DNA of 64,000 nucleotides, taken from positions 186,001 to 250,000 of the forward strand of contig JANNSJ010000058.1 in assembly GCA_031402435.1 (NCBI GenBank), read 5' to 3'. The position numbers and the translations under genes were made by a program. The stretch comes from UBA11986 sp031402435 (GTDB lineage: Bacteria > Bacteroidota > Ignavibacteria > UBA10030 > UBA6906). This document shows positions 61,743-64,000 of the stretch, one piece after another. A model generated the notes under the pieces. That model ran no database searches. It was not told the origin of the DNA and worked only from the letters and a program-made list of their open reading frames with translations. Numbering within the stretch: position 1 is the stretch's first letter; every line of letters begins with the position of its first letter.

Positions 61743-63704
61743 GTGTTAATGGTCCGTTTGGTACAACGTAATACCTTTTGTGTTCTGGTTCTCCTTCTTC
61801 CGTTAGCGACGCATGCCCAACAGTATGTGCTGGACACGCTTGCCGCGAACCCGAATATTTCATTTCCCGTGAGTATTGCCTTCTCGCCCGATAACAGCGG
61901 AAAGTTTTTCTTCACCGAGAAGAACAATGGACGGGTCCGTATTTTCGACGGAAGCCTCCTTCCCAATCCGTTTGCCACTGCCGCCATCACCAGTGGCGGC
62001 GAGCAAGGTCTGCTGGGCATTACCCTTCATCCCGAGTACCCCGACTCACCGTTCGTGTACGTTTTTTATACCCGTGCCGGAGACCGGTACAACATTGTTG
62101 TTCGTTACAGGGACAGTTCGAACATCGGAATCCAACCCTATACTGTTTTTGTTGCTCCGCGACTCAATGGTGCGACGAACCACAACGGCGGCAACATCCA
62201 CTTCGGTCCTGACAACAAGTTGTACGTGTCGGTGGGTGAAAACGCGACGACATCGAATGCCCAGGATTCGAGCGCGAGCAATCCTCTCGGTAAGATTCAT
62301 CGGTTGAACTTTGACGGCTCCATTCCGTCGGATAATCCGTGGCCCGGCAGACCGTTCTGGTCGATTGGTCACCGGAACAGTTTTGATTTCACTTTCGATC
62401 CGCAAACAGGCATCATGTATGGTTCAGAGAACGGGCCAAGTTGTGACGATGAGGTGAACAGAGTTCCGCGACGCGGCAACATGGGATGGCCTGTGGAAGG
62501 GAATTGCACCTACTCCAACAACCCGGCATATATTCGACCGCTCTATTATTTTCCCAACACCCCTCTTCCTGCCCTAACGGGGATAACGGTCTATCGCGCG
62601 ATGGCATTCCCGCGGCTGCGCGGGAAGATCCTGTTTACCGGCAACAGCAGCCCGAATGTCTGGACGCTGACACTTACGGCGAATGGCGACACAATTGTCC
62701 CCGGCTCCTTCACCACATTCTTCACATACGGTACGGGCTTTGCAGACATCGAGGTCGGTCCGGATGGAAATCTCTACATCACCAATGGACCATATAGTGC
62801 AAGCAGGCTTCTACGCCTCCGCCCAGTGGTTCCCTCGTTTACGTCATCTGCTCCAACGGCAGCCACACAGGGAGTGCTGTATACGTACACCCCGACATTC
62901 AACGGCACACCACCCGGACTTCGCATTGTCTCAGGGCCCGAAGGTATGTACGTTGATTCAACAACGTGGTCTGTACGCTGGATACCGACAAACCAGCAAG
63001 CGCTCCAGCACTCACACCCAATACTCGTACGTGCTGAGAACGGCGCAGGGTTCGTTGACCAACAGTATACTCTTCTCGTTGCCAACGTCAATGACCCACC
63101 GGATCCGTTCGTGCTTGTGTCGCCGCCGAATGATACCACGTTGAATTTTGTTGGCAATGATCCAGCTGTATTGTTTGTCTGGGATCCTGCAACCGATCCT
63201 GATCTTGATACGCTTCGTTATACCCTGCAGACGGATACGGTCAGCACGTTCACCAGTCCCGCATTGCGCGATACACTCGCGGGTATATCAACATCAACGG
63301 TTCTGACGTTTCCAAGACGCAACGCCAACTACTACTGGCGAGTCAGGGTATCCGATGGTCAACTCACAACCCTCAGTTCCTCTTACCGGCGGGTCATCGT
63401 TACATTTACCACTCCAGTGAAGGAAGAGAAAGAACAGGAAACAGAATCCGGACTCGAACAAAACTTCCCGAACCCCTTCAACCCCACCACGACTATTGCC
63501 TACGCTATTCCCAAGAGCGGACTGGTGCGGTTGGCCGTGTTTAACCTGCTCGGCCAGGAAGTTGCGCTTATTTATGAGGGGGTGCAAAACGCGGGGACGC
63601 ACGACGTGGAGTTCAGGAACTTCGATCTTCCGAGTGGTATCTATTTCTACCGCATCCAGGCCGGAGAGTTCATTGAAACAAAGAAGCTGACGATCTTGAG
63701 ATAG
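61743..63704 (+). CDS. Secreted PQQ-type sugar dehydrogenase (GSDH) with T9SS domain
   Basis: 653 residues from GTG 61743 (ATG 61749 possible). A signal peptide (to about 28) precedes a six-bladed propeller of the glucose/sorbosone dehydrogenase family (about 35-365): GGEQGLLGITLHPEY, NHNGGNIHFGPDNKLYVSVG, IGHRNSFDFTFDP and DIEVGPDGNLYI. Two Ig/Fn3-like domains follow (about 370-560), then a Glu-rich linker and a T9SS domain (NFPNPFNPTTTI to KKLTILR). Family members oxidise sugars with PQQ; some relatives have lost this. It follows the glycanase by 28 bases, so it may act on released sugars. Confidence 0.88.
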   Translation: MLMVRLVQRNTFCVLVLLLPLATHAQQYVLDTLAANPNISFPVSIAFSPDNSGKFFFTEKNNGRVRIFDGSLLPNPFATAAITSGGEQGLLGITLHPEYPDSPFVYVFYTRAGDRYNIVVRYRDSSNIGIQPYTVFVAPRLNGATNHNGGNIHFGPDNKLYVSVGENATTSNAQDSSASNPLGKIHRLNFDGSIPSDNPWPGRPFWSIGHRNSFDFTFDPQTGIMYGSENGPSCDDEVNRVPRRGNMGWPVEGNCTYSNNPAYIRPLYYFPNTPLPALTGITVYRAMAFPRLRGKILFTGNSSPNVWTLTLTANGDTIVPGSFTTFFTYGTGFADIEVGPDGNLYITNGPYSASRLLRLRPVVPSFTSSAPTAATQGVLYTYTPTFNGTPPGLRIVSGPEGMYVDSTTWSVRWIPTNQQALQHSHPILVRAENGAGFVDQQYTLLVANVNDPPDPFVLVSPPNDTTLNFVGNDPAVLFVWDPATDPDLDTLRYTLQTDTVSTFTSPALRDTLAGISTSTVLTFPRRNANYYWRVRVSDGQLTTLSSSYRRVIVTFTTPVKEEKEQETESGLEQNFPNPFNPTTTIAYAIPKSGLVRLAVFNLLGQEVALIYEGVQNAGTHDVEFRNFDLPSGIYFYRIQAGEFIETKKLTILR

Positions 63705-63735
63705 GTGCAGTCGGGAATCTTTAGGAGGGGGCAAC

Positions 63736-63760
63736 AAAAAAGGGAGGCGGAGCGCCTCCC
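63736..63760 (-). terminator. Intrinsic terminator (minus)
   Basis: Perfect eight-pair stem GGGAGGCG/CGCCTCCC with a GAG loop; on the minus strand it is followed by six T residues. It ends the minus-strand repeat-protein gene and may also serve the plus-strand gene. Confidence 0.75.
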
Positions 63761-63783
63761 TCGTTATAGCAACGTTTACCTCG

Positions 63784-64000
63784 TTACTTCTTCTCTGCGC
63801 CTTCGACGGCTGCTTCCTTTTTCTCTTCCGCCTTCTTCTTCATCATTTCACCCTTCTTCTCCATATGCTTGCCAGCGGCTTCTTTGTGTTCGCCAGCCTT
63901 CTTCATTTCCCCGCCCTCTTTTCCCATCATCTCGCCCTTCTTCTCCATGTGTTCGCCGGCCTTCTTCATTTCTCCGCCTTCTTCCCCCATCATCTCACCC
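63784..64000 (-). CDS. Low-complexity Lys/Glu/Gly/Met repeat protein, partial
   Basis: Only the C-terminal 71 or so codons are in the window; the frame continues past 64000, so the ATG at 63993 is probably internal. The chain is made of near-identical units GEMMGEEGGEMKKAGEHMEKK and shorter variants, then KKKAEEKKEAAVEGAEKK. It is highly charged, helical and lacks Cys or aromatic residues. It is likely a disordered or coiled protein; function unknown. Confidence 0.6.
   Translation of the reverse strand, partial: GEMMGEEGGEMKKAGEHMEKKGEMMGKEGGEMKKAGEHKEAAGKHMEKKGEMMKKKAEEKKEAAVEGAEKK

Overview
This 64 kb chromosomal window fits a member of the FCB group close to Ignavibacteria/Kryptonia. Eight predicted secreted proteins end in a type IX secretion (T9SS) type A sorting domain whose hallmark is NYPNPFNPST or a close variant, the form typical of that lineage. 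The Reg_prop/Y_Y_Y sensor kinase, ECF sigma/anti-sigma pairs and many predicted outer-membrane beta-barrels agree. No T9SS machinery, phage, transposase or CRISPR array is seen. The phylum is inferred from protein style only.

Layout. 1-1.2 kb: trigger factor (minus, cut by the window edge). 1.2-7.2 kb: a segment bounded by a 3' fragment of tRNA-Leu and an intact tRNA-Leu(UAG), carrying an ECF sigma factor, a secreted FG-GAP propeller protein and a membrane Ser/Thr kinase with TPRs; it looks like the footprint of an integrated element. 7.3-16 kb: a soluble cNMP/GAF histidine kinase, an ABC-2 exporter, an M24 peptidase, a POT-type transporter and a secreted subtilase. 16-25.7 kb: a one-piece propeller sensor kinase with its LuxR-type regulator, a lone receiver protein, and four exported proteins of unknown role. 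26-34 kb: a ferrous-iron (feo) operon behind a perfect DtxR-type palindrome, with a membrane-anchored DtxR-FeoA fusion and a FeoB split into two overlapping genes, followed by a diheme cytochrome, a Rieske protein, a porin-like protein and a frameshifted outer-membrane gene. 34-39.5 kb (minus): amidase, YajQ, a 48-residue ORF, a saccharopine-dehydrogenase-like enzyme and a compact oxidised-guanine repair operon (mutT-mutY-ogg2). 39.7-48.8 kb: four T9SS cargo proteins around folA-thyA. 49-53.2 kb (minus): an unusual sigma factor with two region-4-like domains, its membrane anti-sigma factor and a TPR-CHAT protease-like protein. 53.3-56.3 kb (minus): haem-binding protein, SDR and an ABC exporter. 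56.5-64 kb: a secreted four-repeat protein of unknown family, an RluE-like pseudouridine synthase, a glycosylasparaginase, a GH5 glycanase, a PQQ-type sugar dehydrogenase and the end of a low-complexity repeat protein.

How it works together. The window mixes housekeeping genes with a cell-surface programme: secreted hydrolases and propeller proteins for T9SS export, and several separate signalling routes (two sigma modules, two sensor kinases, one Ser/Thr kinase) that could control the envelope. The feo operon and the redox/porin operon behind it may form one metal acquisition unit. Intrinsic terminators mark most convergent gene ends.
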